Source: Streptomyces rhizoryzae (GTDB lineage Bacteria; Actinomycetota; Actinomycetes; Streptomycetales; Streptomycetaceae). From it: a DNA stretch of 64,000 nucleotides. Shown in pieces: positions 51,203 to 61,514 of this stretch (its first letter is position 1; each line of letters starts with the position of its first letter). A program made the position numbers and the translations under genes. The DNA is taken from positions 1 through 64,000 of the forward strand of contig NZ_JALMUV010000027.1 of assembly GCF_023155275.1 (NCBI RefSeq), read 5' to 3'. Below the pieces are notes generated by a model. The model was not told where the DNA came from. It made no database searches and saw only the letters and a list, made by a program, of their open reading frames with translations.

Positions 51203-52500
51203 CGACCTGGATGACCCTTCTCGGCATAGTCGTCTTCGTCGTCGGCCTGCTGTTCTCCATCGCCTGGCACGAACTCGGCCACCTCACCACGGCCAAGATG
51301 TTCGGCATCCGCGTACCCCAGTACATGGTGGGCTTCGGACCGACGATCTTCTCCCGCAGGAAGGGCGACACCGAGTACGGCATCAAGGCGATCCCGCTCG
51401 GCGGCTACATCCGCATGATCGGCATGTTCCCGCCCGGTGACGACGGCAAGCTCCAGGCCCGCTCCACCTCGCCGTTCCGCGGCATGATCGAGGACGCCCG
51501 CGAGGCGGCCTTCGAAGAGCTCCAGCCCGGCGACGAGCACCGGCTCTTCTACACCCGCAAGCCCTGGAAGCGCGTCATCGTGATGTTCGCCGGGCCGTTC
51601 ATGAACCTCGTCCTGGCCGTGGCGATCTTCATGAGCGTGCTGATGGGCTTCGGCATCAACACCCAGACCACCCAGGTCAGCTCGGTCTCCGACTGCGTCA
51701 TCGCGGCCTCCGCCAAGACCGACAAGTGCCCGGCCGGCGCCAAGGACTCCCCGGCCAAGGCGGCCGGCCTGCGCGCCGGCGACAAGATCGTGGCGTTCGA
51801 CGGCCGGGCCGTCCCCGACTGGAACACCCTCCAGGAGCAGATCCGCCGCACCACCGGACCCGCCACCCTCCTCGTCGAACGCGACGGCACCAAGGTCACC
51901 CTGCACGCCGACCTCATCGAGAACAAGGTCGCCAGGACCGACGGCCACGGCGGCTACGTCCCCGGCCAGTACGTCACCGCCGGCTTCCTCGGCTTCACCC
52001 CGGCCAGCGGCGTCGTCAAGCAGACCTTCGGCCAGTCCGTCGACCGCATGGGCAACATGGTCCAGCAGGGCGTCCAGTCGCTGATAAACGTTCCCGCCAA
52101 GATCCCCGACCTGTGGAACGCGGCCTTCAACGGCGCCGAGCGCAAGCAGGACTCCCCGATGGGCGTGGTCGGCGCGGCCCGGGTCGGCGGCGAGGTGTTC
52201 TCCCTGCACATCCCGCCGGAGCAGCGGGTGGCGACCATGCTCTTCCTGGTCGCCGGCTTCAACCTCTCGCTGTTCCTGTTCAACATGCTGCCGCTGCTCC
52301 CGCTGGATGGCGGCCACATCGCCGGCGCCCTGTGGGAGTCGCTGCGGCGCGCCTTCGCCCGGGTCGTCCGGCGCCCCGACCCCGGCCCCTTCGACGTCGC
52401 CAAGCTGATGCCGGTCGCCTACGTCGTCGCCGGGATCTTCATCTGCTTCACCCTGCTGGTACTGGTCGCCGACGTGGTGAACCCGGTCAAGCTGACCTGA
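51199..52500 (+). CDS. rseP: RseP/site-2 zinc metalloprotease
   Basis: Intramembrane S2P-type protease of 433 residues that cleaves anti-sigma factors and remnant signal peptides. The zinc motif HELGH appears in SIAWHELGHLTTAKMF (about residue 25), a PDZ domain spans roughly 195-270 (GLRAGDKIVAFDG), and the second metal-ligand motif is LPLDGGHI near residue 375. About four membrane helices. Start overlaps dxr by 4 bases. Between two MEP-pathway genes, as in most actinobacteria. Confidence 0.93.
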   Translation: MTTWMTLLGIVVFVVGLLFSIAWHELGHLTTAKMFGIRVPQYMVGFGPTIFSRRKGDTEYGIKAIPLGGYIRMIGMFPPGDDGKLQARSTSPFRGMIEDAREAAFEELQPGDEHRLFYTRKPWKRVIVMFAGPFMNLVLAVAIFMSVLMGFGINTQTTQVSSVSDCVIAASAKTDKCPAGAKDSPAKAAGLRAGDKIVAFDGRAVPDWNTLQEQIRRTTGPATLLVERDGTKVTLHADLIENKVARTDGHGGYVPGQYVTAGFLGFTPASGVVKQTFGQSVDRMGNMVQQGVQSLINVPAKIPDLWNAAFNGAERKQDSPMGVVGAARVGGEVFSLHIPPEQRVATMLFLVAGFNLSLFLFNMLPLLPLDGGHIAGALWESLRRAFARVVRRPDPGPFDVAKLMPVAYVVAGIFICFTLLVLVADVVNPVKLT

Positions 52501-52669
52501 TCCGCGCAGGACCGGCCGGGCGCGCTGCCCCGTATGGGCGTGCCCGGCCGCCTCCTTCAGGGGGGCGCAAGGGTTCGATGTGCCTCGGGCGAGGCGGGTG
52601 CCGTAGTCTCGATGACCGGAAGCCCGCCGAATCCGGGCCTTGATCCATCACCTTGGGGTTGCTCGCCAG

Positions 52670-53827
<1,158 letters not shown>

Positions 53828-53849
53828 CCCACCGGGGCGCGACGCCGAT

Positions 53850-53899
53850 CCCTCAGGGCGGGGCGAACGGATCTCCCTAGGGGCCGGGCGAACGGATCC
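53850..53899 (+). repeat. two tandem 25-base repeats after ispG
   Basis: Units 53850-53874 and 53875-53899 share CCCT-N-GGG-N-GGGCGAACGGATC with about 21 of 25 positions identical; a partial third copy (AAGGGGCGG) follows. Confidence 0.65.
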
Positions 53900-53937
53900 C
53901 GTAAGGGGCGGCGGCGCCCCCTGCGGGGCCACAACGT

Positions 53938-53972
53938 GGCGGGGCCGGGCGGAATTCCCGCCCGGCCCCGCC
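53938..53972 (+). terminator. terminator after ispG
   Basis: Perfect 15-bp arms (53938-53952, 53958-53972) with a 5-base loop. Confidence 0.8.
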
Positions 53973-54086
53973 GTCCGCTGCCGGCCGCCCCCCGCCCCCG
54001 GGTAGCTCCGGGCCGGTGGAGGTACAGTGCCAGGACCCGCTACCGCCCGGCCTCCCAGGCCCCGCAACGGTGAGGCATTCCGACAC

Positions 54087-54932
54087 GTGCTGACGACCAC
54101 CACCCTCAAGGTCCTCGATCCGGGAGAGCTCGACGAGGCCCTCGCGGTCCTGGACCGCGAACCGGTCGCCAACGCCTTCGTCGCCGCCCGCGTCCAGGTC
54201 GCCGGCCTCGACCCCTGGCGGCTCGGCGGCGAGATGTGGGGCTGGTACGCCGACGGCCGGCTGGAATCCCTCTGTTACGCCGGCGCCAACCTCGTCCCCG
54301 TCTGCGCCACCCCCGAAGCCGTCCGCGGCTTCGCCGAACGCGCCCGCCGCCAGGGCCGCCGCTGCTCCTCCATCGTCGGCCCGGCCGGCCCCACCGCCGC
54401 CCTGTGGTCCCTGCTGGAGCCGCACTGGGGCCCGGCCCGCGAGATCCGCGCCCACCAGCCCCTGATGGTCACCCGCGGCCCGTCGGCCGAGATCGCCCCC
54501 GACCCCCGCGTCCGCCGCATCCGCAAGGACGAACTGGACCTGATCATGCCGGCCTGCGTCGCCATGTTCACCGAAGAGGTCGGCATCTCCCCGCTCGCCG
54601 GCGACGGCGGCCTGCTCTACCAGGCACGCGTCGCCGAACTCGTCGGCGCCGGCCGCTCCTTCGCCCGCATCGAGGACGGCAAGGTGATCTTCAAGGCCGA
54701 GATCGGCGCGGCCACCCCGCTCGCCTGCCAGATCCAGGGCGTCTGGGTCGACCCCGCGCACCGCGGCCGGGGCCTCTCCGAGACCGGTATGGCCGCCGTG
54801 CTCCGCTACGCCCTCCGCGACGTCGCCCCGGTCGTCAGCCTCTACGTCAACGACTACAACACGGCCGCCCGCGCGGCCTACCGCAGGGTCGGCTTCGAGG
54901 AAGTCGGCGCATTCATGAGCGTACTGTTCTGA
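54087..54932 (+). CDS. GNAT-family acetyltransferase with DUF4081 domain
   Basis: A 281-residue two-part protein: an N-terminal DUF4081-like region (residues 10-130, LDREPVANAFVAARVQVAGLDPWRLGGEMWG) and a C-terminal GNAT domain with IQGVWVDPAHRGRGLSETGMAAV (acetyl-CoA loop R-G-x-G, near residue 225) and LYVNDYNTAARAAYRRVGF. Substrate unknown. GTG 54087 follows GGTGAGGC; the frame is open to 54027. It is conserved beside ispG and proS in Streptomyces. Confidence 0.85.
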   Translation: MLTTTTLKVLDPGELDEALAVLDREPVANAFVAARVQVAGLDPWRLGGEMWGWYADGRLESLCYAGANLVPVCATPEAVRGFAERARRQGRRCSSIVGPAGPTAALWSLLEPHWGPAREIRAHQPLMVTRGPSAEIAPDPRVRRIRKDELDLIMPACVAMFTEEVGISPLAGDGGLLYQARVAELVGAGRSFARIEDGKVIFKAEIGAATPLACQIQGVWVDPAHRGRGLSETGMAAVLRYALRDVAPVVSLYVNDYNTAARAAYRRVGFEEVGAFMSVLF

Positions 54933-54956
54933 GCCGCCGCCTTGTACGCTCCGAAC

Positions 54957-55493
54957 ATGGATGACGTCGCGGTCGGCCCCCTGGATCTCGCTGCCCGCGT
55001 GGACGACGCGCTCGCCGTGCAAGCCCTGGCCTTCGGCCTCACCGACGACGAGATCGCCGTGCGCCGCCACATCGTGCTCCGCCACCTCGGCTGCCCCGGC
55101 GCCCGGGCCCTCGGCGCCACCACCCCCGGCGGCCGCCTCGTCGGCTTCGTCTACGGCATGCCCAACGACCGCACCCACTGGTGGTCCACCGTCGTCGAGC
55201 CCTACCTCCGCTGCCAGGGCCTGGACCACTGGCTCGACGACTCCTTCGTCATCACCGAACTCCACGTCCACCCGGCGCACCAGAACCGCGGCATCGGCCG
55301 CGCCCTGATCACCCGGATCACCGACGAGGCCGCCGAACCCCGCAGCATCCTCTCCGCCATCGACACCGACAGCCCCGCCCGCGCCCTCTACCACTCCCTG
55401 GGCTACGAGGACCTCGCCCGCCGCGTCCTCTTCCCCAGCGCCCCCACCCCGTACGCCGTCATGGGCGCCCCCCTCCCCCTGAAACGCCCCTGA
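54957..55493 (+). CDS. GNAT-family N-acetyltransferase
   Basis: A 178-residue single-domain GNAT. The acetyl-CoA loop is ITELHVHPAHQNRGIGRALITR (near residue 105) and the C-terminal ALYHSLGYEDLARR is typical. Unlike its upstream neighbour it has no DUF4081 region. It starts 24 bases after that gene (ATG 54957; a TTG 15 bases earlier is possible), so they are likely co-transcribed. Confidence 0.85.
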   Translation: MDDVAVGPLDLAARVDDALAVQALAFGLTDDEIAVRRHIVLRHLGCPGARALGATTPGGRLVGFVYGMPNDRTHWWSTVVEPYLRCQGLDHWLDDSFVITELHVHPAHQNRGIGRALITRITDEAAEPRSILSAIDTDSPARALYHSLGYEDLARRVLFPSAPTPYAVMGAPLPLKRP

Positions 55494-55738
55494 CCCCCAC
55501 CGGAAACCAGCCACCTCCGGAAACCGCAACCGCACCACCCACGCGAACCCCCACCCCGCAACCCCGTCCCCGCGCCCCGAAAGCCCCGCGCAGCGGCCCC
55601 CGCCGAAGGCGCAACCCCCCCACGGCGCGGCACCCGGCATCGTGGGTGGCCCCCACGCGGAGCGATACGCATTTTCGCCCGCCACCCCCGTACGGCTAAC
55701 CTCCAGGGAGTCACTTTTCTTACGCAGGAGAAACTCCC

Positions 55739-57442
55739 ATGGCCCACGCCGCACAGGTCCAGCGCATGTCCCGCTTGATGGTCAAGACACTGCGCGACGA
55801 CCCGGCCGACGCCGAGGTGCTCAGCCACAAGCTGCTGGTGCGCGCCGGCTACGTGCGCCGCACCGCGGCCGGTGTCTGGTCCTGGCTGCCCCTCGGCAAG
55901 AAGGTCCTCGCCAACGTCGAGCGGATCGTGCGCGAGGAGATGGACGCCATCGGCGGCCAGGAGGTCCTGCTGCCCGCCCTGCTGCCGAAGGAGCCGTACG
56001 AGGCGACCGGCCGCTGGGACGAGTACGGCGCCGAGCTCTTCCGCCTCCAGGACCGCAGGGGCGGCGACTACCTCCTCGGCCCCACCCACGAGGAGATCTT
56101 CACCCAGCTGGTGAAGGACCAGTGCACGTCCTACAAGGACCTGCCGGTGGTGCTGTACCAGATCCAGACCAAGTACCGCGACGAGGCCCGCCCGCGCGCC
56201 GGCATCCTGCGCGGCCGCGAGTTCCAGATGAAGGACTCCTACTCCTTCGACCTCGCCGACGAGGGCCTGGCCGAGTCCTACGCGCTGCACCGCGCCGCTT
56301 ATCAGCGGATCTTCGCGCGCCTCGGCCTCGACTACCGCATCTGCGCGGCCACCGCCGGCGCCATGGGCGGCTCCAAGTCCGAGGAGTTCCTGGCCCCCGC
56401 CGCGGCCGGCGAGGACACCTTCGCCGACTGCCCGGCCTGCGACTACGCCGCCAACACCGAGGCGATCACCTACGCCCTGACGCCGGTGGACGCCGCCGGC
56501 GTCCCCGCGGCCGAGGAGATCCCCACGCCGGACACCCCGACCATCGAGACCCTCGCCGCGCACCTCGGCGTCCCGGCCTCCGCGACGCTGAAGAACCTCC
56601 TGGTCAAGGTGGACGGCGAGATCGTCGCGGTGGGCGTCCCGGGCGACCGCGAGGTCGACATGGGCAAGGTCGAGGCGCACTTCGCCCCCGCCGCCGTCGA
56701 GCTGGTCACCGCCGAGGACTTCGTCGGCCGCGACGACCTGGTCCGCGGCTACGTCGGCCCGCAGGGCCTGGACGAGGTCACCTACCTCGCCGACCCGCGC
56801 GTCGCCCCCGGCACCGCCTGGATCACCGGCGCCAACAAGGACGGCGTGCACGCCAGGAACGTCGTCGCCGGCCGCGACTTCGAGGTCGACGCGTACGTCG
56901 ACGTGGTCGTCGTCCAGGAGGGCGACCCCTGCCCGAACTGCGGCACCGGCCTCAAGCTGGACCGCGCCATCGAGATCGGCCACATCTTCCAGCTCGGCCG
57001 CAAGTACGCCGACGCCTTCCAGCTCGACGTGCTCGGCCAGAACGGCAAGCCGGTCCGGGTGACCATGGGCTCGTACGGCATCGGCGTCTCCCGCGCGGTC
57101 GCCGCCCTGGCCGAGCAGCACGCCGACGAGCAGGGCCTGTGCTGGCCCCGCGAGGTCGCGCCCGCCGACGTCCACGTCGTCGCGGCCGGCAAGGCCAAGC
57201 AGACCGAACTCGCCCTGGAGATCTCCGAGCAGCTCGCCGACGCCGGCCTGCGCGTCCTGGTCGACGACCGGCCCGGCGTCTCGCCCGGCGTGAAGTTCAC
57301 CGACGCCGAGCTGATCGGCGTGCCCACCATCGTCGTGGCCGGCCGCCGCGCCGGCGAGGGCGTCGTCGAGGTCAAGGACCGCCGCACCGGCGAGCGCGAG
57401 GAACTGACGGTCGCCGAGGCCGTCGCCCGCCTGGGCGCCTGA
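55739..57442 (+). CDS. proS: prolyl-tRNA synthetase
   Basis: Class II aminoacyl-tRNA synthetase charging tRNA-Pro, 567 residues, the bacterial type with an editing insertion (INS, about residues 225-390) between motifs 2 and 3. Motif 2 lies in QTKYRDEARPRAGILRGREF, motif 3 in TMGSYGIGVSRAVAA, and the anticodon-binding domain fills the last ~110 residues. ATG 55739 follows GCAGGAGAA. An 18-bp terminator follows. Confidence 0.96.
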   Translation: MAHAAQVQRMSRLMVKTLRDDPADAEVLSHKLLVRAGYVRRTAAGVWSWLPLGKKVLANVERIVREEMDAIGGQEVLLPALLPKEPYEATGRWDEYGAELFRLQDRRGGDYLLGPTHEEIFTQLVKDQCTSYKDLPVVLYQIQTKYRDEARPRAGILRGREFQMKDSYSFDLADEGLAESYALHRAAYQRIFARLGLDYRICAATAGAMGGSKSEEFLAPAAAGEDTFADCPACDYAANTEAITYALTPVDAAGVPAAEEIPTPDTPTIETLAAHLGVPASATLKNLLVKVDGEIVAVGVPGDREVDMGKVEAHFAPAAVELVTAEDFVGRDDLVRGYVGPQGLDEVTYLADPRVAPGTAWITGANKDGVHARNVVAGRDFEVDAYVDVVVVQEGDPCPNCGTGLKLDRAIEIGHIFQLGRKYADAFQLDVLGQNGKPVRVTMGSYGIGVSRAVAALAEQHADEQGLCWPREVAPADVHVVAAGKAKQTELALEISEQLADAGLRVLVDDRPGVSPGVKFTDAELIGVPTIVVAGRRAGEGVVEVKDRRTGEREELTVAEAVARLGA

Positions 57443-57450
57443 CAACCGGC

Positions 57451-57491
57451 GAACGGGCCGGCCGGGGCACCCCGCCCCGGCCGGCCCGTTC
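57451..57491 (+). terminator. proS terminator
   Basis: Perfect 18-bp stem (57451-57468, 57474-57491) with a 5-base loop, 8 bases after the stop. Confidence 0.85.
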
Positions 57492-57511
57492 CGCCGTCCG
57501 CCGCCGGCCCG

Positions 57512-57589
57512 CTAGGGGGTGGCCGTGAAGTCGCGTCGTTCGCCCGGAGGGCGGCCGGGCGCCGGACGGGACTTCACGGACACCCCTAG
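57512..57589. terminator. long imperfect inverted repeat between proS and the kinase-fold gene
   Basis: Ends 57512-57532 and 57570-57589 pair over about 20 positions with one bulge and one mismatch, and the interior continues to pair (CGCCCGG with CCGGGCG), giving a 78-base stem that includes the stop codon of the leftward gene. It likely terminates leftward transcription and backs up the proS terminator. Confidence 0.65.
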
Positions 57590-58494
57590 ACCGCCGCGGC
57601 GAACTCCAGCAGCGCCTCCCCGCGCCGCCGGTCGCCCGCCACCGCCTCGCGCACGCCCCCGCGCACCGCGCGGTACAGCGTCCAGCCGCGCAGCCGCTCC
57701 CGGTCCAGCTCCAGGGAGTCGGCCAGCTTCGCCACCCGCCGCCGGGCCGCCGCGGCCGCCCCCGACCCGGCCAGCAGGTCCTCGAACCGGTCCAGCACCA
57801 GCCGCGCCAGGTCGTACGCCCGCTCACCGACCAGCGGCGACGGGCCCACCGCCAGCCACGGCACCCGCTCCCCGGCCAGTACCTTCCCCTGCCGGAACGC
57901 CCCGTGCAGCAGGTACTCCTCCGCCGCCCCGGCCGGCAGCGACCGCCCCAACTCCAGCGCCTCGTCCACCAGCGGCCCGGCGCCCGCCCGGCCGGCGGCC
58001 GCCCGCAGCGCCGCCTCGTCCTCCGCGGTCCGCTCCGCCACCGACGCGAACGGATGCCCCTCCGGCGGCGCCACCCACAGCCGCCGCACCGTGCCGGCCG
58101 CCTCCAGCAGCGCCCGGGCCTCCGGCAGCGACCGCAGCGACACGGCACCCTGCAACCGCTCCAGCAGCAGCGCACCGCCGGCCTCGTCGGCCCGCAGCAG
58201 CCGCACCGCGCCCCAGCCGTTCCAGGCCCGCAGGGCCGCCGCCTCCAGCGCCGCGGCCCGCCCCGGCACCGGGAACTTCAGCGCCGCCGGCGTCCCGTCC
58301 GCCTGCCGGACGAACGCCACCAGGCAGCTGCGGCCGCCCGGTTCGTGCACCCGCTCCAGCGTCAGTTCCCAGGCGTCCAGCCGTTCCCGGACCAGCGCGG
58401 GGAGCGCGGCCAGCCAGGCCCCGGCGGGCCCCTCCCGATCGCCGCCGAGTGCACGTCGCAGTCGGTGCGGCGGTTCGATGGGTGCCGTTGCCAT
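57586..58494 (-). CDS. APH-like kinase-fold protein lacking catalytic residues
   Basis: A 302-residue protein of the aminoglycoside/streptomycin 6-phosphotransferase family. The N-lobe ATP-binding Lys is present (TPAALKFPVPG), with ALLLERLQGAVSL as the hinge. The catalytic loop, normally HGDLHxxNVL, reads HGAFRQGKVL, so the catalytic Asp and metal-binding Asn are gone. The metal-binding DPxP segment reads GPSPLVGERAYD. It is therefore probably not an active phosphotransferase. ATG 58494 has AGGAC upstream; the frame is open to 58548. Part of a leftward three-gene group between proS and rimP. Confidence 0.8.
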   Translation of the reverse strand: MATAPIEPPHRLRRALGGDREGPAGAWLAALPALVRERLDAWELTLERVHEPGGRSCLVAFVRQADGTPAALKFPVPGRAAALEAAALRAWNGWGAVRLLRADEAGGALLLERLQGAVSLRSLPEARALLEAAGTVRRLWVAPPEGHPFASVAERTAEDEAALRAAAGRAGAGPLVDEALELGRSLPAGAAEEYLLHGAFRQGKVLAGERVPWLAVGPSPLVGERAYDLARLVLDRFEDLLAGSGAAAAARRRVAKLADSLELDRERLRGWTLYRAVRGGVREAVAGDRRRGEALLEFAAAV

Positions 58495-58544
58495 GCCTGA
58501 GCTGTCCTTTTCGTGGGGGAGTGGCCGCGGCTGCGGCCGGTCGT

Positions 58545-59039
58545 TCACAGCGCGTCGGAATCAGGTCCCGCGGCACCCGGCGGAGCGGGCGCCGCGGCCC
58601 GTTCCACGAGCCCAGGGAAGGCTACGCCGCTGCCCCGCCAGCGCACCGCCCGCACCGCCGCCTCCCGCAGCGCGGCCGCCGCCTCGGTGCGGCGCGCGCC
58701 GCCGGCGGCCCGCACGAGGTCGGCGTAGACGGCCGCCACCCGGTCCTCCAGCTCCGCGGCCAGCCGCACCGCGGCGGCCGCGTCCGGCACCGGGAACGGC
58801 AGCGCGTACGCGGCCGCGGCGGCCTGCGGGGTGCCGCCCAGGTCCCGTACGGTCCGCCGCAGCGCGTCCCGGCGCGCCCGGTGCGCGTCGTACGCCCCCT
58901 GCGCCTCCTTGCGCCGCCCGGCCCCGATGCGCCCCCCGACCACGCCGTACCCGTACACCGCCGCGTGCTCGGCCGCCAACGCCGCCTGAACGGCGGTGAG
59001 TTCGGAGTGGTCGGGGTGGGGGCGTGCCGTCGTCGTCAT
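58545..59039 (-). CDS. ferritin-like domain protein (DUF4439)
   Basis: A 164-residue all-helical protein of the actinobacterial DUF4439 ferritin-like family. The N-terminal helix carries ELTAVQAALAAEHAAVYGYGVVG, with Glu and His where ferritin-like metal ligands lie, and later helices include RLAAELEDRVAAVYADLVRAAG. Metal binding is inferred; no ferroxidase centre is obvious. ATG 59039 is clear. It is followed by the kinase-fold gene and preceded by the lipoprotein gene, a trio conserved here in Streptomyces. Confidence 0.8.
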   Translation of the reverse strand: MTTTARPHPDHSELTAVQAALAAEHAAVYGYGVVGGRIGAGRRKEAQGAYDAHRARRDALRRTVRDLGGTPQAAAAAYALPFPVPDAAAAVRLAAELEDRVAAVYADLVRAAGGARRTEAAAALREAAVRAVRWRGSGVAFPGLVERAAAPAPPGAAGPDSDAL

Positions 59040-59199
59040 CCCGCCTCTTTCTGGTTGTCGTGCGTGGGGGTTTCGGTGTGGCGCCGCTCCGCCGGGCGCC
59101 GTACGCGGCGGTGGCGGGGACGGAAGGGGAAGGGCCGCCCCCGGGCCCGGTCCTCGGCGCGGGTGTTCGCGTCCCCGCGCGCGGCCAGGGGGCGTTCGC

Positions 59200-59706
59200 T
59201 CACCCGGGGGCCGTCAGGAGGTAGGCGTGGGCGGCTCCGGCGGCGGCGACCGAGGCGAGGAGGCGGGCGAGTTCGGGGGGCGCGGTGCGCAGGGCGGTGG
59301 TGCGGGCGTCGGCGAGGGTGCGCTCCGCGTCGGCGAGGGCGGTGCGGGCGGCCTGTTCACCGGCGGGCACGCGGGGGGCCACGGGGGCCGGTGCGCGGCC
59401 GGGGGAGGGGGACGCGGAGGGCGCGGGGGCGGTGAACGCCTCGGCGTGGCGGGCCACTTCGGTGCGGAGCGGGCGCAGACGGGCGCCCAGGCCCGGGTGG
59501 GCGGCGAGGGTCGCGTCGTAGCGGGCCAGCAGCGCGCGGCTGTCACGGGCGGCGCGGGCCCGGGTCCGCTGTGCGGCCGCCGACTGCTCGGCCGACTCCG
59601 GGGCGGGCCCGGCGCTGTCGTCGGCGCATCCGGCGAGCAGGGCCGCGCCTCCCAGGGCGGCGCCGGCCAGCAGGGTCGTTCTGCGTGTGAGCGCCACTTT
59701 CGGCAC
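59200..59706 (-). CDS. putative lipoprotein
   Basis: A 168-residue exported protein. The signal has a twin-arginine-like TRRTTLLAG start, hydrophobic run and lipobox LLAGC (Cys near residue 27). The mature part is helical, Ala/Arg-rich, with a Pro/Ser spacer (residues ~95-115), and a helical end. The helix pattern recalls DUF4439-type bundles, so it may partner or duplicate the downstream ferritin-like protein. GTG 59706 follows GGGAAG; starts at 59739 and 59697 are possible. Confidence 0.75.
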   Translation of the reverse strand: MPKVALTRRTTLLAGAALGGAALLAGCADDSAGPAPESAEQSAAAQRTRARAARDSRALLARYDATLAAHPGLGARLRPLRTEVARHAEAFTAPAPSASPSPGRAPAPVAPRVPAGEQAARTALADAERTLADARTTALRTAPPELARLLASVAAAGAAHAYLLTAPG

Positions 59707-59857
59707 GTTGCACTTCCCGGGGTCTTCCGTCGTGATCACCGCAGGCGAGCGTATCCGTGCCCACCCGCCGAATCGTCAGTACCCCGCCGGAACCGATAGG
59801 CTTTGACCCGACACGCGACCTAACCACAACAGCACACGCGGCCGAGGAGTCACCCGG

Positions 59858-60391
59858 ATGAGCACCACCCAGAGCGAGAGGCTGCGCGGACTGCTTGAAC
59901 CGCTCGTCGCCGCGCGAGACCTGGATCTGGAAGAGATCGAGGTGACACCCGCCGGCCGGAGCCGGGTGCTGAGGATCGTGGTCGATTCCGACGAGGGCGT
60001 CCAGCTGGACGAGTGCGCCGAGCTGAGCCGCGAGGCGTCCGAGGTGCTGGACGAATCCGATGTGATGGGCGGCGCCCCGTACACCCTCGAGGTGTCCTCG
60101 CCCGGCGCCGACCGGCCGCTGACCGAGCCGCGGCACTACCGCCGCGCCGTCGGCCGCCTGATCAAGGCCCGCCTCCACGAGGGCGGCGACCTGGTGGCGC
60201 GGATCACCGCCATGGACGACACCGGCCTGGACCTCGAAGTGCCGGGCGTCAAGGGCCGCAAGCCGACCGCCCGCCGGGTCGCGTTCGACGAGATCGCCAA
60301 GGCGCGCATCGAGCTGGAGTTCAACCCCCGCCCGGCCAAGGGCGGGGCGCCGCAGGGCGAGAAGACCGACGAGAACAAGGAGGAGGCGTAG
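59858..60391 (+). CDS. rimP: ribosome maturation factor RimP
   Basis: RimP aids maturation of the 30S subunit. The 177-residue protein has the two small domains of the family: N-terminal LEPLVAARDLDLEEIEVTPAGRSRVLRIVVDSDEG with VSSPGADRPL near residue 78, and a C-terminal SH3-like barrel, then a charged tail. ATG 59858 follows GAGGAG. It begins the rimP-nusA-ylxR-infB unit; nusA starts 2 bases after its stop. Confidence 0.95.
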   Translation: MSTTQSERLRGLLEPLVAARDLDLEEIEVTPAGRSRVLRIVVDSDEGVQLDECAELSREASEVLDESDVMGGAPYTLEVSSPGADRPLTEPRHYRRAVGRLIKARLHEGGDLVARITAMDDTGLDLEVPGVKGRKPTARRVAFDEIAKARIELEFNPRPAKGGAPQGEKTDENKEEA

Positions 60392-60393
60392 CC

Positions 60394-61386
60394 GTGGACA
60401 TCGACATGAGTGCCCTGCGGGGTCTGGTGCGGGAGAAGGAGATCTCGTTCGACCTGCTGGTCGAGGCGATCGAGTCGGCCCTCCTCATCGCGTACCACCG
60501 CACCGAGGGCAGCCGCCGCCGGGCGCGGGTGGAGCTGGACCGCAGCACCGGGCACGTGACGGTGTGGGCGAAGGAGGACCCCGAGGACCTGGAGGAGGGT
60601 GCCGAGCCGCGCGAGTTCGACGACACCCCGTCCGGCTTCGGGCGGATCGCGGCGACCACCGCCAAGCAGGTCATCCTGCAACGGCTGCGGGACGCCGAGG
60701 AGGAGATCACGTTCGGCGAGTACGCCGGACGCGAGGGCGATGTCGTCACCGGCGTCGTCCAGCAGGGCAAGGACCCCAAGAACGTCCTGGTCGACATCGG
60801 CAAGCTGGAGGCCATCCTGCCGGTGCAGGAGCAGGTCCCCGGCGAGGAGTACAAGCACGGCACCCGGCTGCGGTCGTACGTCGTCCGGGTCGTCAAGGGC
60901 GTCCGGGGGCCGTCGGTCACCCTGTCGCGCACCCACCCCAATCTGGTGAAGAAGCTCTTCGCCATGGAGGTGCCGGAGATCGCGGACGGGTCGGTGGAGA
61001 TCGCCGCCATCGCGCGGGAGGCCGGCCACCGGACGAAGATCGCGGTGCGCTCGACCCGGTCCGGGCTGAACGCCAAGGGCGCCTGCATCGGCCCGATGGG
61101 CGGACGGGTCCGGGCCGTGATGGCCGAGCTGAACGGCGAGAAGATCGACATCGTGGACTGGTCGGACGACCCGGCCGAGCTGGTGGCGAACGCGCTGTCG
61201 CCGGCCCGGGTCAACAAGGTCGAGGTGGTGGACCTGAACGCGCGCTCCGCGCGGGTCACCGTCCCCGACTACCAGCTGTCACTGGCCATCGGCAAGGAAG
61301 GCCAGAACGCCCGGCTCGCGGCGCGGCTCACCGGCTGGCGGATCGACATCCGCCCGGACACCGAGCACGCACCCGCGCAGGGCTGA
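60394..61386 (+). CDS. nusA: transcription termination/antitermination factor NusA
   Basis: NusA binds RNA polymerase and RNA, affecting pausing, termination and antitermination. The 330-residue actinobacterial form has the N-terminal RNAP-binding domain (1-110), the S1 domain (VVTGVVQQGKDPKNVLVDIGKLEA, near 125), KH1 and KH2 (GACIGPMGGRVRAV near 235; SLAIGKEGQNARLAARLTGW near 300), and no C-terminal acidic repeats of the E. coli type. GTG 60394 follows AAGGAGGAGG. Confidence 0.96.
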   Translation: MDIDMSALRGLVREKEISFDLLVEAIESALLIAYHRTEGSRRRARVELDRSTGHVTVWAKEDPEDLEEGAEPREFDDTPSGFGRIAATTAKQVILQRLRDAEEEITFGEYAGREGDVVTGVVQQGKDPKNVLVDIGKLEAILPVQEQVPGEEYKHGTRLRSYVVRVVKGVRGPSVTLSRTHPNLVKKLFAMEVPEIADGSVEIAAIAREAGHRTKIAVRSTRSGLNAKGACIGPMGGRVRAVMAELNGEKIDIVDWSDDPAELVANALSPARVNKVEVVDLNARSARVTVPDYQLSLAIGKEGQNARLAARLTGWRIDIRPDTEHAPAQG

Positions 61387-61514
61387 GACGACCGGTACGC
61401 GGGGCGCAGCGGCCGAAAACAAGTGGTGCCGCGGCGCCCCGCGGGGAATTCTTGAACACGGCTCGGTCTTTACCCCATCGGGGTGGAGCGCCCGTGGGGA
61501 GGTAGACTTAAGCA

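Noticed and set aside
57512..57589. Inverted repeat considered as a transposon end or attachment site
   Set aside because: Two halves adjoin directly, enclose no gene and include a stop codon; a terminator explains it better.
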